From: Acetobacteroides hydrogenigenes
GTDB taxonomy: Bacteria > Bacteroidota > Bacteroidia > Bacteroidales > ZOR0009
Reading direction: 5' to 3'
NCBI RefSeq assembly: GCF_004340205.1
Contig: NZ_SLWB01000006.1
Span: 124,001 to 188,000 of the forward strand
Length of the DNA: 64,000 nucleotides
Part shown: positions 56,054 to 64,000 of the stretch, piece by piece
Layout of the letters: every line of letters starts with the position of its first letter
How positions within the stretch are numbered: position 1 is the first letter of the stretch
Translations under genes and position numbers: made by a program
Notes under the pieces: model-generated
Told to the model about the DNA's origin: nothing
The model's database searches: none
Seen by the model: the letters and a program-made list of their open reading frames with translations, nothing else

Positions 56054-58693
56054 ATGAATAAAAAAAGCATAGCCTTGCTTGCTGCCCTGCTGTCCGTAGC
56101 AACCGCTAACGCTCAGCAAACCCAGCTTGTGAAGGAACCCATCAAGGGCGATTTCCCCCTAGGTCTTTCGGGAAAGCACATCGCCATGTGGCACAGCCAC
56201 GGCTTCTACTACGAATCGAAGCTCGATCGGTGGGAGTGGCAGCGCGCCCGCTGCTTCAGCAACGTAGAGGACATCGGCAACATGCCCTACGTGGTAAAGT
56301 ACCTCGACCCCATGCTTAAGAATGCAGGAGCCGTGGTGCTCATTCCCCGCGAGCGTGACTTCCAGAAGCAGAAGTTTATTGTTGACAACGACCTATCCAC
56401 CAAAGGAGGGATCGTACAAAAAAAGGGAAGTTGGGAAACAACTAAGGGGGGATACAAGCACAAAACAATTCTACGCCCCAACGAAAACCCGTTTAAAGGA
56501 GGAACCCATCTAGAAATTAAATCATCGGCAAAGGAAACCGCAACCCTTACGTACAAGGCTCCAGTAGCATCGAGCAAAAAGGGTGACTACGCCGTTTACG
56601 TTTCGTGGGGAAACACCCCCAACAACGTAAGCGACGTTACCTATAAGGTTTACCACACGGGTGGAGTGTCGGAGTTCGTAGTCAACCAAAAGATGTACGG
56701 CGCCACCTGGCAGTACCTCGGCACCTTTAGCTTTGACAGCGCCCACGCTTCGGTGGTAGTATCGAACAAGAGCCACGAAAAGGGGGTGGTAACCTCCGAC
56801 GCCGTACGCTTTGGCGGTGGAATGGGAATGGTTGCCCGACGCCCTTCCGCTTTTGTAACCAATAACGCCAAATCCAGCTCGAATGGGGAAACCCAAGGGC
56901 ATAAGCTCAGCCCCGAAGACTACGATTGGAAAACTAGCGGCGTCCCCAGCTACCTAGAAGCCTCGCGCTACTACCTACAGGCCGCAGGCATCCCCGACAG
57001 CGTGTACAGCCGCACCAAGTACCAGAACGACTACAACGACGATTACCAGAGCCGCCCCCACTGGGCAAACTTCCTAAAAAAGAATAACGTTCCGATCGAC
57101 CTTACGCTCGCATTCCATACCGATGCCGGCACCACACCCAACGACTCAATTGTGGGTACCCTAGCCATATACAGCACCAAGAATGGCAACTTTACCGATG
57201 GTAGAGGCCGCCAGCTAAGCGGGATTATGAGCAACCTCATACAAACGCAGATCTGCCACGATATTCAAATGCTGCACAACTCCAAATGGACTAAGCGAGC
57301 CCTTCGAGATGCATCCTATAGCGAGGCTTCGGTTGCTGATGCCCCCACCCTACTCTTAGAGCTGCTATCGCACCAAAACTTGGCCGATATGACCTACGGA
57401 CTCGACCCCCGATTCCGCTTCACCGTTGCTAGAGCCATATACAAGGGCATTGTTCGCTACCTAAACGGAGCCGAAACGCCCATTCAGCCCCTTGCCCCCA
57501 ACACCCTAGCCATAGAAAAGAAGGGAGGAAAGACGATCCGCCTATCGTGGAAGAATACCGAGGATCCGCTGGAGCCCACAGCAAATGCAGCAAGGTATCG
57601 CATCTACATGCGTACCGACGACAACGGATTCTCGCCAAAATTCAAAGAGGTAACCGGCGAATCAGCCGAGATAGAGCTTCCCGAATGGGGTAGGCGCTAC
57701 TCCTTTAAGGTTACAGGCGTAAACGATGGCGGCGAGAGCTTCCCCACCGAGCAGCTGTCAGCTTGCCTCTTCAACAATAGCAAAAAGCCGGCCCTTATTG
57801 TCAATGGATTTACCCGCATATCTGCTCCAAAATCTTTCGATTTAGGAGAAAAAGCAGGCTTCGAATGGTGGGAGGACGAAGGTGTTGCCGATGGTATGGA
57901 GCCAGCATTCCTCGGATATCAGCAGAACTTTAACCGCAACGAACCTTGGCTCGATGACGACAATACCGGATGGGGCTCGACTGGCGTTGAATGGTGGGGA
58001 AACACCGTGCATGGGAACACCCATGATTTCACCCACGTTCAAGGTAAAGCTTACCAAAAATGGGGCGTATCGTACGTTTCGGCAAGTCGCAAAGCCTTCG
58101 AAAAGTATCCCAAACTAGACGCATACCGATTTGTTGATGTACTCTTTGGAGAACAGCGCACCGTTAAAAACTTTAGGGAAGAACGCGATACCTTTGCCGT
58201 ATTTACTCCAGGCATGATATCGGCATTGAGGAATGCTCTTGACAAAGATATCCCGATAGTTCTCTCAGGAGCCTACATCGGAACCGATATGGTGGAGCAA
58301 AAGGATTCGGTAGCCATAAAGTTTGCAGCCGAAAAGTTAGGCTTCCGATGGATGACCAATCACGCCAGCACCACGGGTTCTGTCTATTCAACCGACAACG
58401 CAAAACCATACATCAGAGGTATATGGAACTTCAACTGCGCCACCTTAAGCCCCGAAGTTCTTAACGGCAGCAGCGTTCGTATAGAGTCTCCCGATGCAAT
58501 TGAGCCCACACAGAAAGCGATCCGAATAATGCGCTACCACGACACACAAACCAGTGCAGGAACACTTCTGAAATCGAATGGCAATAAGGTTGTAGTACTA
58601 GGTTTCCCTCTCGAAGCAATACCATCTACAAACCAAAAAAACGCTCTAATGAAGCAGCTATTTACCTTCTTTGGAGTAGAGTTTAAGAAATAG
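56054..58693 (+). CDS. Exported N-acetylmuramoyl-L-alanine amidase with inserted golvesin-like and fibronectin-like domains
   Basis: An 879-residue secreted protein. The start at 56054 gives a clean signal peptide (MNKKSIALLAALLSVATANA). In-frame starts at 55979/55982 do not. The amidase_3 fold is split. Its first part carries a zinc-ligand His in MWHSHGFYYES. A beta-rich golvesin/xanthan-lyase-like insert covers about residues 120-250. The second part has DLTLAFHTDAG and the catalytic Glu in TLLLELLSHQN. A fibronectin type III-like domain (about 480-570) and a large C-terminal region of unknown role follow (EWWEDEGVADGM, WGSTGVEWWG). It probably cuts peptide stems from the cell wall and so feeds the adjacent salvage genes. 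Confidence 0.82.
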   Translation: MNKKSIALLAALLSVATANAQQTQLVKEPIKGDFPLGLSGKHIAMWHSHGFYYESKLDRWEWQRARCFSNVEDIGNMPYVVKYLDPMLKNAGAVVLIPRERDFQKQKFIVDNDLSTKGGIVQKKGSWETTKGGYKHKTILRPNENPFKGGTHLEIKSSAKETATLTYKAPVASSKKGDYAVYVSWGNTPNNVSDVTYKVYHTGGVSEFVVNQKMYGATWQYLGTFSFDSAHASVVVSNKSHEKGVVTSDAVRFGGGMGMVARRPSAFVTNNAKSSSNGETQGHKLSPEDYDWKTSGVPSYLEASRYYLQAAGIPDSVYSRTKYQNDYNDDYQSRPHWANFLKKNNVPIDLTLAFHTDAGTTPNDSIVGTLAIYSTKNGNFTDGRGRQLSGIMSNLIQTQICHDIQMLHNSKWTKRALRDASYSEASVADAPTLLLELLSHQNLADMTYGLDPRFRFTVARAIYKGIVRYLNGAETPIQPLAPNTLAIEKKGGKTIRLSWKNTEDPLEPTANAARYRIYMRTDDNGFSPKFKEVTGESAEIELPEWGRRYSFKVTGVNDGGESFPTEQLSACLFNNSKKPALIVNGFTRISAPKSFDLGEKAGFEWWEDEGVADGMEPAFLGYQQNFNRNEPWLDDDNTGWGSTGVEWWGNTVHGNTHDFTHVQGKAYQKWGVSYVSASRKAFEKYPKLDAYRFVDVLFGEQRTVKNFREERDTFAVFTPGMISALRNALDKDIPIVLSGAYIGTDMVEQKDSVAIKFAAEKLGFRWMTNHASTTGSVYSTDNAKPYIRGIWNFNCATLSPEVLNGSSVRIESPDAIEPTQKAIRIMRYHDTQTSAGTLLKSNGNKVVVLGFPLEAIPSTNQKNALMKQLFTFFGVEFKK

Positions 58694-58712
58694 GACAAAG
58701 CAAGATGTAACA

Positions 58713-58746
58713 AATAAAAAAGGTGGCAATAGCCACCTTTTTTATT
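58713..58746. terminator. Bidirectional terminator between the amidase and the zinc-ribbon protein
   Basis: A perfect 15-bp stem (58713-58727 with 58732-58746) with a 4-base loop. A-rich and T-rich arm ends give a T-run in both directions. It serves two convergent transcripts. Confidence 0.88.
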
Positions 58747-58764
58747 GTATGCAAATAAGCTCTG

Positions 58765-59370
58765 CTACATTTCCACTTTAAAAACTTCGGTCTCTGCATG
58801 GTTAATCGCATTCAACATCATCTTCTTTATGGATGCCAATTGCGCCTCTTTAATCGATAAAAGGAGCTTTTCGGCCACCTCAAAGTTTCCCTGCTCTCTT
58901 GCAACTTCTGCCTTAATCATGCGCGAGTACACATCGCTTTCGTCTAGCAGCTCCAATAGCGCATCCATATTCGCCGACCATACTACTTTTTCATCCTCTC
59001 TCTCAAACAGAGGCTTTCCTTGCCTAACCCTATCGTTAAAAGCCCATAGAAGCTCCATTCTCAAGATTTCCTCCTCGTCTGTAGTTATCGTTTGAGCGCT
59101 ATCGGTTAGCATTGTCACGTACTCTTCAATGCTAAGGCTTCTCACCAATGGCAGTTCACCCTCCACAGGATTTTCCGCTACAGAAGCATCCTCTATCCAG
59201 TAAAACTCGTTGCACTTGCCACAGCGTGACACCTCCAATGCCTCATTTAGCTCTGGAGACAAGGTCTTACCGTCGGAGTACATCTCGAAAACTTTAAGCC
59301 TTTTGGCAGGCTTAACCATTCGATGCAAAGCCCCACAGTTAGGGCACTTTATCACTTGAAAATTCTGCAT
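58765..59370 (-). CDS. CpXC-like zinc-ribbon protein of unknown function
   Basis: A 201-residue soluble protein. Its N-terminus has two CxxC pairs, IKCPNCGALH and SRCGKCNEF, spaced as in a zinc ribbon, so one zinc ion is likely bound. The rest is acidic and helical (ELLDESDVYSRMIKAEVAREQGNFEVAEKLLLSIKEAQ), like a short repeat scaffold. It has no signal peptide. It is the third gene of an operon after a HAMP-domain protein and TrkH, 18 bases from TrkH. Function unknown; a regulator or adaptor of the transporter is a guess. Confidence 0.7.
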   Translation of the reverse strand: MQNFQVIKCPNCGALHRMVKPAKRLKVFEMYSDGKTLSPELNEALEVSRCGKCNEFYWIEDASVAENPVEGELPLVRSLSIEEYVTMLTDSAQTITTDEEEILRMELLWAFNDRVRQGKPLFEREDEKVVWSANMDALLELLDESDVYSRMIKAEVAREQGNFEVAEKLLLSIKEAQLASIKKMMLNAINHAETEVFKVEM

Positions 59371-59388
59371 TTCCTTAATGTTTATATT

Positions 59389-60831
59389 TTACTTCCACGA
59401 ATGAATAAACGCGATCATCAGCAGACCGTATATTTCGAGCCTTCCGAGCAGCATTAGAAGCGTTAGCCACCACATCGAAAAATCGGGAAGGCTTCCATAG
59501 TTACCCATCGTGCCAACAATTCCAAAACCAGGTCCTACATTGCCCATACACGCCGCCGAAGCCGAAAACGAGCTTATCATATCAAGCCCAAACATGCCAA
59601 GAACTACGGTGGATAAGAATATGATGATAACGTAAAAAACAATAAACAACAACGACGAGCTCACCACTTCATCTGCAATTATGGTTTTTCCTATACGGAC
59701 AGGAATTACCGCATTGGGATGCTGGAGCCGCTTTATTTGGGTGGTAATTGTGTTCCCAAAAAGCACAACTCTATCCACCTTAATACCTCCTGAAGTCGAA
59801 CCAGCACAGCCAGCCTGCATCATAAAAAGAATAAGCAGCATTATAGCAAACGGAGGCCAAAGCGAAGTATCAGCGTTATAAAAACCAGTAGATGAAGCCA
59901 ACGATGCTACCTGAAAAAAGCCATGCTTAAAAGCGTTAGCCCACCCTGTATTGGTAAAGATCTGAAGCCCCAAAGAAAGCATTAGAGCCCCAATTAAGAT
60001 TGATAATAAATAAAACTTTGCCACTCCAGACTTGAATACAGACACTTCTCTCCTCATAAAGGATGCAAATATGAGGCTAAAATTTAGACCCGAGATTACC
60101 ATAAAGATAAAGATGATTATCTCGGCTACAGAATTGTTAAGACCTGCAACATTGCTGTTGCTCATGGCAAAACCACCCGTAGAAATGGTGCTTAAAGAAT
60201 AAGCAATGGCATCAACCATCTTAAGCCCTGCAAGGTAAAGAAGTATAGATTGCAGAACAGTTAAGGTAATATACACAACCAGTATTGAACGTAATGAGCC
60301 ATACACCCCTTTAGACACATTCAACTTCGATAGTGACGACATCTCAATTTTAGAGAGGTTTGCATGTACCTTCCCTAGCGAAGGAAGAACTACCAACGCA
60401 AAAAGAACAACACCACCACCACCAATCCACTGGGTAGAAGCCCTCCAAAATCGAAGGCTCAGCGGAAGGCTATCAATATTGGTTAACGAAGTAGCCCCAG
60501 TAGTAGTATACCCCGAAACGCTTTCGAACCACGCTTTTGTTATCGAAAACTCGCCCCCCCAGAGCAAGTACGGAAGCATACCTATAGCACAGCACAAAAT
60601 CCAAGAAAAAGCAACAATTACGTAGCTTTCCTTCAGACTTATGTCACGATATGACGGAACAAAAAATAATGGGAAAGCCCCCATAGCCGTAGTAACTAAA
60701 AAGCTCAGGAGCAAAGGAAAAAAACCGTCATCAAAATGGTTTAAAGTCGATACGGTAGTTGCAATAAGCATGAATACAGCGTTAAGCAATAACCCCATCG
60801 ATATATACCTAACGATAACAAAAGGTCGCAT
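59389..60831 (-). CDS. trkH: TrkH-family potassium uptake protein
   Basis: Membrane subunit of a K+ (or Na+/K+) transporter, 480 residues with four membrane-pore-membrane repeats. Filter-like segments are ESVSGYTTTGATSL, LSTISTGGFAMSN, SLASSTGFYNAD and ACMGNVGPGFG, the last a typical fourth filter. No TrkA partner lies in the window. It overlaps the HAMP-domain gene by one base, so the two are translationally coupled. Confidence 0.92.
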   Translation of the reverse strand: MRPFVIVRYISMGLLLNAVFMLIATTVSTLNHFDDGFFPLLLSFLVTTAMGAFPLFFVPSYRDISLKESYVIVAFSWILCCAIGMLPYLLWGGEFSITKAWFESVSGYTTTGATSLTNIDSLPLSLRFWRASTQWIGGGGVVLFALVVLPSLGKVHANLSKIEMSSLSKLNVSKGVYGSLRSILVVYITLTVLQSILLYLAGLKMVDAIAYSLSTISTGGFAMSNSNVAGLNNSVAEIIIFIFMVISGLNFSLIFASFMRREVSVFKSGVAKFYLLSILIGALMLSLGLQIFTNTGWANAFKHGFFQVASLASSTGFYNADTSLWPPFAIMLLILFMMQAGCAGSTSGGIKVDRVVLFGNTITTQIKRLQHPNAVIPVRIGKTIIADEVVSSSLLFIVFYVIIIFLSTVVLGMFGLDMISSFSASAACMGNVGPGFGIVGTMGNYGSLPDFSMWWLTLLMLLGRLEIYGLLMIAFIHSWK

Positions 60832-61586
60832 CAGTCGTCGATCTTATTAGATTTATTTTGAATTATGAGCTTTTCAACCGAATTCTTCAACCGCTCCAGT
60901 TCATCCTTAGAATCTACCTTCACCCTAAAGGGAATAGAATGCTTCACGTAGCTCTCCACACCTTGAGAAATTCGAACTATTGGAGTTATAAAAAAGATGT
61001 TAACAAAATAGTTGAATAGGAAAACGAAAATAATTCCTACAAATATGGCAATAAAACCAGGCATCATCGCCCTGCTTGCTCCAGTCTTCATTTGATCAAC
61101 ATTTTGATAAACGGCTCTTTGATTAATGCCTATCAAACTGTCGATTGCACCTGTAAGCCTATTTTGCTGGGGAACGAAGGAATCAAAGTACCAGTCCGCA
61201 TTTCTAGAACTTAGCAATACACTATCTACTTGCGCCTTAAATACTACATAACAGCTATCAACAGCCTTTACATAGCGTTCTTCGCCTTCTACCGTAAGAT
61301 TATTTCGAGCAATATCATAGGACTTATCGAAGAGCATTTCCCCTTCATTAACTGAGACCTTTGCCTCATCCAACCTCCCGTTTATGGCAAGAAGAACTCC
61401 CTGATTAATTTTACTTGAAGCACTAATCATCTGCTTCGAAACCTCTATTGATCGCAAGTTGTCATTTAGCAGCCCTTGCACCGAGTTGCTCATACTATTA
61501 AGTTCGAAAAGAGTTATCGCCCCGGAAAGGAACAACAACAATCCTATAACAATAAAGCCTGCTAACATCTTCGATTTAATCCCCAT
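60831..61586 (-). CDS. Membrane sensor with a four-helix-bundle domain and HAMP, no output domain
   Basis: A 251-residue protein with a transmembrane helix (about 8-30), a periplasmic helical domain of the four-helix-bundle MCP type (about 31-165), a second helix (about 172-197) and a HAMP domain (ITPIVRISQGVESYV then SKDELERLKNSVEKLI). It ends right after HAMP, with no kinase, cyclase or methyl-accepting domain. Its stop overlaps the start of trkH by one base, so the partner may be the transporter itself. The frame is intact and there is no downstream remnant of an output domain. Confidence 0.8.
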   Translation of the reverse strand: MGIKSKMLAGFIVIGLLLFLSGAITLFELNSMSNSVQGLLNDNLRSIEVSKQMISASSKINQGVLLAINGRLDEAKVSVNEGEMLFDKSYDIARNNLTVEGEERYVKAVDSCYVVFKAQVDSVLLSSRNADWYFDSFVPQQNRLTGAIDSLIGINQRAVYQNVDQMKTGASRAMMPGFIAIFVGIIFVFLFNYFVNIFFITPIVRISQGVESYVKHSIPFRVKVDSKDELERLKNSVEKLIIQNKSNKIDD

Positions 61587-61704
61587 AACAGCACTTTAAT
61601 TCGTATTAATTTAAGACGAAAATAGGGAAGAAAAAGGAAATAATCATGCACATCCATTGATAATCTATTTTTAATATATTAGCAAAGCGTTTTCAAAGCC
61701 GTAA

Positions 61705-62277
61705 ATGTCGGACAAAGATCTTATAGAACAAATACTTAACGGAGACAATTCTCAATTTAGGCATCTGGTGGATAAATACAAGCAACAGGTGCTGCGAACG
61801 TGCTATGGGTTTACCCAATCACGTTCAGACGCTGAAGATATCGCTCAAGAAGTATTTATTGAAGTATTTGAATCGCTTAGATCGTTTCGTCACGAATCAA
61901 AGTTTAGCACATGGATTTATCGAATTGCTGTAAATAAATCTCTAAACCACTTAAGGAAACAGAAGCGAAAACAGATAATACAAAGTTTAGAAGATCTACT
62001 CATCGGTAAAGGAAAAGCAGAAGCAAGAGATTACGTGGACGACCATCGTCTCCCTGACGATTTCTCAGACCCAGACGAAAATCTGAAAAAGATGAAGAAA
62101 GCGCTAAATGAGCTGCCCAACAACCAACGAACAGCCATCACGCTTTATACCTACCAGCAGCTTTCTTACAAGCAAATTTCCGAGGTGATGAACATCTCAA
62201 TATCATCTGTCGAATCGCTAATATTTCGATCAAAACGAAACCTTAGGAAAATTCTGGTAGAAAGCGCTAAAAGTTAG
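61705..62277 (+). CDS. ECF RNA polymerase sigma factor
   Basis: A 190-residue extracytoplasmic-function sigma factor. Region 2 is DAEDIAQEVFIEVFESLRSF with KFSTWIYRIAVNKSLNHLRKQ. Region 4 is LPNNQRTAITLYTYQQLSYKQISEVMNISISSVESLIFRSKRNL. A polar linker of about 40 residues separates them. A zinc-finger-type membrane protein follows 54 bases downstream, the usual anti-sigma position. Target promoters are unknown. Confidence 0.94.
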   Translation: MSDKDLIEQILNGDNSQFRHLVDKYKQQVLRTCYGFTQSRSDAEDIAQEVFIEVFESLRSFRHESKFSTWIYRIAVNKSLNHLRKQKRKQIIQSLEDLLIGKGKAEARDYVDDHRLPDDFSDPDENLKKMKKALNELPNNQRTAITLYTYQQLSYKQISEVMNISISSVESLIFRSKRNLRKILVESAKS

Positions 62278-62331
62278 AAAGAAATCGCAAGTTTTCAATC
62301 AAAAGATTGTCAATAGAAAAAAGGTATACAA

Positions 62332-62712
62332 ATGAGATGCAAACAATTTAGATCAAAGTTCATCAACATTGAGCCATCACAGTTCGATGAGGTTGCCTTT
62401 TCCCATATGGATTCTTGTGCAAACTGTAAAAAGTTGTACAAATCATCGCTGGCAGTACTTAACCAACTAGAATTAGCAGCAACACCATCCTTCAATCCTT
62501 ACTTTACTGAAAAAGTAATGGGCAAGTTAGCTTGCAAAACACAACAAAATCATTCAAACAGCATCCGTTACGCCTTAGTAGTTTCTGTAGTGGTAACCTT
62601 TCTTATTGGAGGCCTTACGGTTTACATAGCGCACAGCAAAAACCAACCGCAACAATATGACATGCTAAGCCTCAACGATATTACAAAAGTTCCCATAGCT
62701 TTTGAAAAATAA
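62332..62712 (+). CDS. Probable membrane-bound anti-sigma factor
   Basis: A 126-residue protein with a zinc-finger-like motif FSHMDSCANCKK (H-x3-C-x2-C, near residue 24-31) and one membrane helix (about 81-102). This is the layout of ZAS-type anti-sigma factors. The cytoplasmic domain would hold the ECF sigma factor until a signal reaches the short periplasmic tail. It lies between the sigma factor and a CpxP-like gene. Confidence 0.8.
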   Translation: MRCKQFRSKFINIEPSQFDEVAFSHMDSCANCKKLYKSSLAVLNQLELAATPSFNPYFTEKVMGKLACKTQQNHSNSIRYALVVSVVVTFLIGGLTVYIAHSKNQPQQYDMLSLNDITKVPIAFEK

Positions 62713-62722
62713 CCATTTAAAC

Positions 62723-63175
62723 ATGAACTTCTTCCTTAAACAAAAAAACCTTCTTTGGGTCATTGCGCTGCTTCTGATTGCCAATGTTGCCACATTTATT
62801 GGCGTTGTCATTGCCTATACAGACAAAGAATCCTCTCCAGAAAAGGATCGCAACTTGTTTTTTAAGAAGTTAGAGCTTACAGAAAGCCAGAAAAAAGTAT
62901 TTATAGCCCGAAAAGCACTCTTCAGATCAATTAACGAGCCCCTTTACGATCGATATGACAGTATAATGATAAGGTTGCAGCATCAGGTTAGCATTACACC
63001 TACTGATACCGCAATTATTAGAAAGTACACTGACAGTTTAGGGTTGCTAAACGCTCAAATTCGAAGAAATTGGATTTCATACTCTATTGAAGTTCGCAGG
63101 TGCCTCAGCAAAGAACAGCAACTACGATACGATAAGCTTACGCTAGAGCATCTAAAATGCAAAATAGGAAAGTAG
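62723..63175 (+). CDS. CpxP/Spy-like periplasmic protein
   Basis: A 150-residue protein with an N-terminal membrane anchor (about residues 9-28) and an all-helical periplasmic part. It has two LTxxQ-like motifs (ELTESQKKVF and CLSKEQQLRY), as in the CpxP/Spy/CnrX group of stress chaperones and metal sensors. The ATG at 62723 is preferred to an in-frame TTG at 62702, which overlaps the anti-sigma gene. It may be the signal sensor of the sigma/anti-sigma pair. Confidence 0.75.
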   Translation: MNFFLKQKNLLWVIALLLIANVATFIGVVIAYTDKESSPEKDRNLFFKKLELTESQKKVFIARKALFRSINEPLYDRYDSIMIRLQHQVSITPTDTAIIRKYTDSLGLLNAQIRRNWISYSIEVRRCLSKEQQLRYDKLTLEHLKCKIGK

Positions 63176-63190
63176 TATAAATATGTAGCA

Positions 63191-63233
63191 AAAAAAGATG
63201 CGGGTATGTCGTAAACATATCCGCATCTTTTTT
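63191..63233 (+). terminator. Terminator of the ECF sigma operon
   Basis: A 13-bp stem (63197-63209 with 63215-63227, one G-U pair) with a 5-base loop is followed by six T. A run of A before it may let it work in the other direction too. Confidence 0.9.
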
Positions 63234-63266
63234 GCCGCTTAACCAAAGCCATTCTGGCTATAAACA

Positions 63267-63297
63267 AAAAAAAGAGCCAACCCTGTGGGTTGACTCT
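63267..63297 (-). terminator. Terminator of the small lipoprotein gene
   Basis: On the minus strand an 11-bp stem (63287-63297 with 63273-63283, one G-U pair) with a 3-base loop runs into a T-run, 23 bases after the stop codon. Confidence 0.85.
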
Positions 63298-63320
63298 AAT
63301 TTCTTGCTTATCGTTGCAAA

Positions 63321-63494
63321 TTACTTTACAGCAGGAGCAGCAGTATCAACAGCAGCAGTATCAACAGCAGCAGTGGTATCAGCTACAACAGCAGCAGTAG
63401 TATCAACAGCAGTAGTATCAGCTTGTTCAGCCTTGTTTCCACCGCAAGCTGCGAACATAGCAGCAACAGCAACGATAACGAGTAACTTTTTCAT
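63321..63494 (-). CDS. Small repeat lipoprotein (57 residues)
   Basis: A short gene with a lipoprotein signal (MKKLLVIVAVAAMFAACGG, lipidated Cys near residue 17). A mature part of only 40 residues follows, made of imperfect DTTAAV repeats and ending PAVK. Support comes from the lipobox, a -7 box upstream at 63540-63547 and a T-tailed terminator downstream. Such Ala/Thr/Val/Asp-rich small lipoproteins are seen in Bacteroidota. Function unknown; it may be a flexible outer-membrane-linked coat peptide. Confidence 0.8.
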   Translation of the reverse strand: MKKLLVIVAVAAMFAACGGNKAEQADTTAVDTTAAVVADTTAAVDTAAVDTAAPAVK

Positions 63495-63539
63495 TGTACA
63501 GTTTTTTGTTTTGTGAAACGATTAAATTCAATTGCACTG

Positions 63540-63547
63540 CAAATATA
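63540..63547 (-). promoter_or_regulatory. Bacteroidota -7 box for the small lipoprotein gene
   Basis: TATATTTG on the minus strand, identical to the susC -7 box, 45 bases before the start codon. No clean -33 at 20 bases. Confidence 0.55.
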
Positions 63548-64000
63548 ATGGCAGAATCCCAATGTTGTACCCCCTTTGTGTAAAAAAAACAAAGTTTTTA
63601 CACATATAATGCAAAAAGCAGGTCTATTCCCCTGAATTTCTTACAGAAGCCGCTTGACTTTAACCTCTACCAATAGTTCTAAACAAACAACCTTAACTAT
63701 AAAAATATGAAATACCATTTAGTGGACTACAGAAAGTAACTTTAATCTAAGAACGAAGATCAAAACAAGAACATGCCTCAATCCACCCTAATTCTACAAG
63801 AAGTTGAGCAAAAATGTACGATCAGGAATGCTCTCTACCCCAATACAAGGCAACCCTATTCAGCACATCCCTAAAATTAGCCGTTTTTAGACGTATAAAA
63901 AGACTGCTTTACGAGACAATGAACATCCAAATCATCTTTATAAATCAGCACTTTATATATTTTTTTGAGAAAAGTTAAAAATTAATAGAAAAGACTTCTC
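63548..64000. other. AT-rich tail of the window
   Basis: No gene, RNA or repeat was recognised on either strand. It could be the upstream region of a gene beyond the right edge. Confidence 0.4.

Overview
The window looks like a chromosomal segment of an anaerobic or microaerotolerant Bacteroidota, probably order Bacteroidales. The evidence is a SusC/SusD pair, the Bacteroidota-type -7 promoter box (TAnnTTTG) upstream of many genes, pyruvate kinase and recombinase sequences of the Bacteroidota type, a methylmalonyl-CoA decarboxylase operon whose gamma subunit carries a lamin-tail domain, and many intergenic palindromic repeats. Species cannot be named from the sequence alone. No rRNA, tRNA, CRISPR array or transposase was seen.

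Layout. 1-8.5 kb: plsY (cut by the left edge), nth, a TlpA-like thioredoxin protein, pyruvate kinase, a XerD-type recombinase and pyruvate phosphate dikinase. 8.7-12.7 kb: a copper ATPase with a small copper chaperone, a GNAT acetyltransferase and an unknown protein. 13.2-17.8 kb: a five-gene sodium-pumping methylmalonyl-CoA decarboxylase operon (epimerase, alpha, lamin-tail/gamma fusion, biotin carrier, beta), the last step of propionate formation. 17.9-24.7 kb: cold-shock protein, an unknown helical protein, catalase, a serine hydrolase and glutaminase, separated by repeat-rich DNA. 24.8-32.2 kb: a six-gene operon for a complex-I/hydrogenase-4-like membrane complex in which every expected NiFe ligand and every proximal-cluster cysteine is missing. 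33-38.7 kb: membrane pyrophosphatase and a large FAD/Fe-S dehydrogenase. 38.7-46.3 kb: an AT-rich block with SusD, SusC and a metallophosphoesterase/beta-propeller protein. 46.5-58.7 kb: a peptidoglycan-recycling cluster (two-domain glycosyltransferase, DUF4922 nucleotidyltransferase-like protein, SpoIID, AmpG, NamZ, NagX-like acyltransferase, sugar kinase, MurQ) followed by a secreted amidase. 58.8-63.5 kb: a HAMP sensor/TrkH/zinc-ribbon operon, an ECF sigma/anti-sigma/CpxP-like operon and a tiny repeat lipoprotein.

How the parts fit. Pyruvate kinase, pyruvate phosphate dikinase and the ion-pumping pyrophosphatase tie the PEP-pyruvate node to pyrophosphate. The decarboxylase, the pyrophosphatase and the hydrogenase-like complex are three separate ion-motive machines, which suits a fermenter that saves energy through Na+ or H+ gradients. 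The cluster at 46-59 kb would release, import, phosphorylate and cleave cell-wall amino sugars.

The strongest candidates for something undescribed are: (1) the ligand-less hydrogenase-like complex, whose ferredoxin-like segment keeps exactly one complete [4Fe-4S] ligand set; (2) the recycling cluster with a HxHxQ nucleotidyltransferase-like protein, a two-domain glycosyltransferase and a SpoIID protein without a visible export signal; (3) intergenic arrays whose periods are exact multiples of 21 bp at three separate loci; and (4) a ~310-bp element bounded by 36-bp inverted repeats in front of the pyrophosphatase gene.
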